DNA from: CAMDPA01 sp963825625
GTDB taxonomy: Bacteria > Pseudomonadota > Alphaproteobacteria > Rhizobiales > Hyphomicrobiaceae
Assembly (NCBI GenBank): GCA_963825625.1
Contig: CAWGUF010000009.1
Coordinates: forward strand, 186,001-250,000
Length of the DNA stretch: 64,000 nt
Reading direction: 5' to 3'
Shown here: piece after piece, positions 63,901 through 64,000 of the stretch
How positions within the stretch are numbered: position 1 is the stretch's first letter
Layout of the letters: every line of letters begins with the position of its first letter
The notes under the pieces: model-generated
Databases searched by the model: none
Told to the model about the DNA's origin: nothing
The model's input: the letters and a program-made list of their open reading frames with translations, nothing else
Position numbers and translations under genes: made by a program

Positions 63901-64000
63901 GTGGTCAGCTTTCCCGCTGAATTGGCCGCGCCACCGGCGTGACAAGGCTGCACAAGATCCGATCCCGGGCGCCGGCTTGGCCGCGCTCCGGTGGTCGGCT

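Overview
The window is high-GC DNA from an alphaproteobacterium, most likely a member of the Hyphomicrobiales. The main pointers are the block argH / lptM / lysA / TIGR02302 with a divergent tlpA, the block bamE / CBP3 chaperone / DUF177 / plsX / fabH, an SOS-controlled imuA-imuB-dnaE2 cassette with an alphaproteobacterial LexA box (GTTC-N7-GTTC), and Tad/Flp pilus genes. No tRNA, rRNA, CRISPR array or intact insertion sequence was recognised.

Layout. 1-507: end of a CHAD-domain gene that runs off the left edge. 629-797: a two-hairpin palindromic element. 899-5673 (minus): thiamine genes thiE, thiG, thiS, thiO behind a gamma-glutamyltransferase. 5757-12511 (minus): mutasome cassette imuA-imuB-dnaE2 with its SOS box; dnaE2 is frameshifted and the cassette carries six small palindromic elements and two tandem repeats. 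12806-16023: L,D-transpeptidase, amidohydrolase, LysR regulator. 16024-25095: TIGR02302, lysA, a six-unit hairpin array, a small secreted protein, lptM, argH, tlpA and a DASS anion transporter. 25159-37328: an oxalate/formate/C1 module. On the minus strand are a GntR regulator, oxc, frc, a 10-formyl-THF hydrolase-like formyltransferase and fhs; divergently on the plus strand is a NAD-type formate dehydrogenase (fused beta, CpxP-like protein, alpha). 37467-44115: secreted metallopeptidase, MacA/MacB-like exporter, GMC oxidoreductase, CYTH protein. 44274-50883: LysR, SDR, TauE, an Lrp regulator divergent from a homodimeric E1-like enzyme, and a TauD dioxygenase. 50952-55208: fabH, plsX, DUF177, CBP3 chaperone, bamE. 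55427-59488: EamA permease, CDF transporter, second two-hairpin element, YdjM-like membrane protein, TetR. 59990-63900: Tad pilus genes (TadG-like, TadE-like, CpaC N-domain-like, two Flp pilins, CpaA), with the third two-hairpin element between them.

How genes fit together. Oxalyl-CoA decarboxylase and formyl-CoA transferase turn oxalate into CO2 and formate. Formate dehydrogenase oxidises formate to CO2 with NADH, while formate-THF ligase and the formyltransferase-like enzyme link formate to the folate C1 pool. A GntR regulator heads the oxc operon and could respond to a substrate of the pathway. ImuA, ImuB and DnaE2 form the damage-induced translesion machinery.

Data quality. Five genes (dnaE2, the formyltransferase, macB, the GMC oxidoreductase, fabH) are broken only by small indels, and fabH is normally essential. 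Some indels sit in homopolymers or hairpins, so many are probably sequence errors. The observations most worth following are the 168-bp two-hairpin element with a fixed 13-nt spacer, and the covarying palindromic element confined to the imuB-dnaE2 coding sequence, where most copies read as a GRLPxGE peptide.
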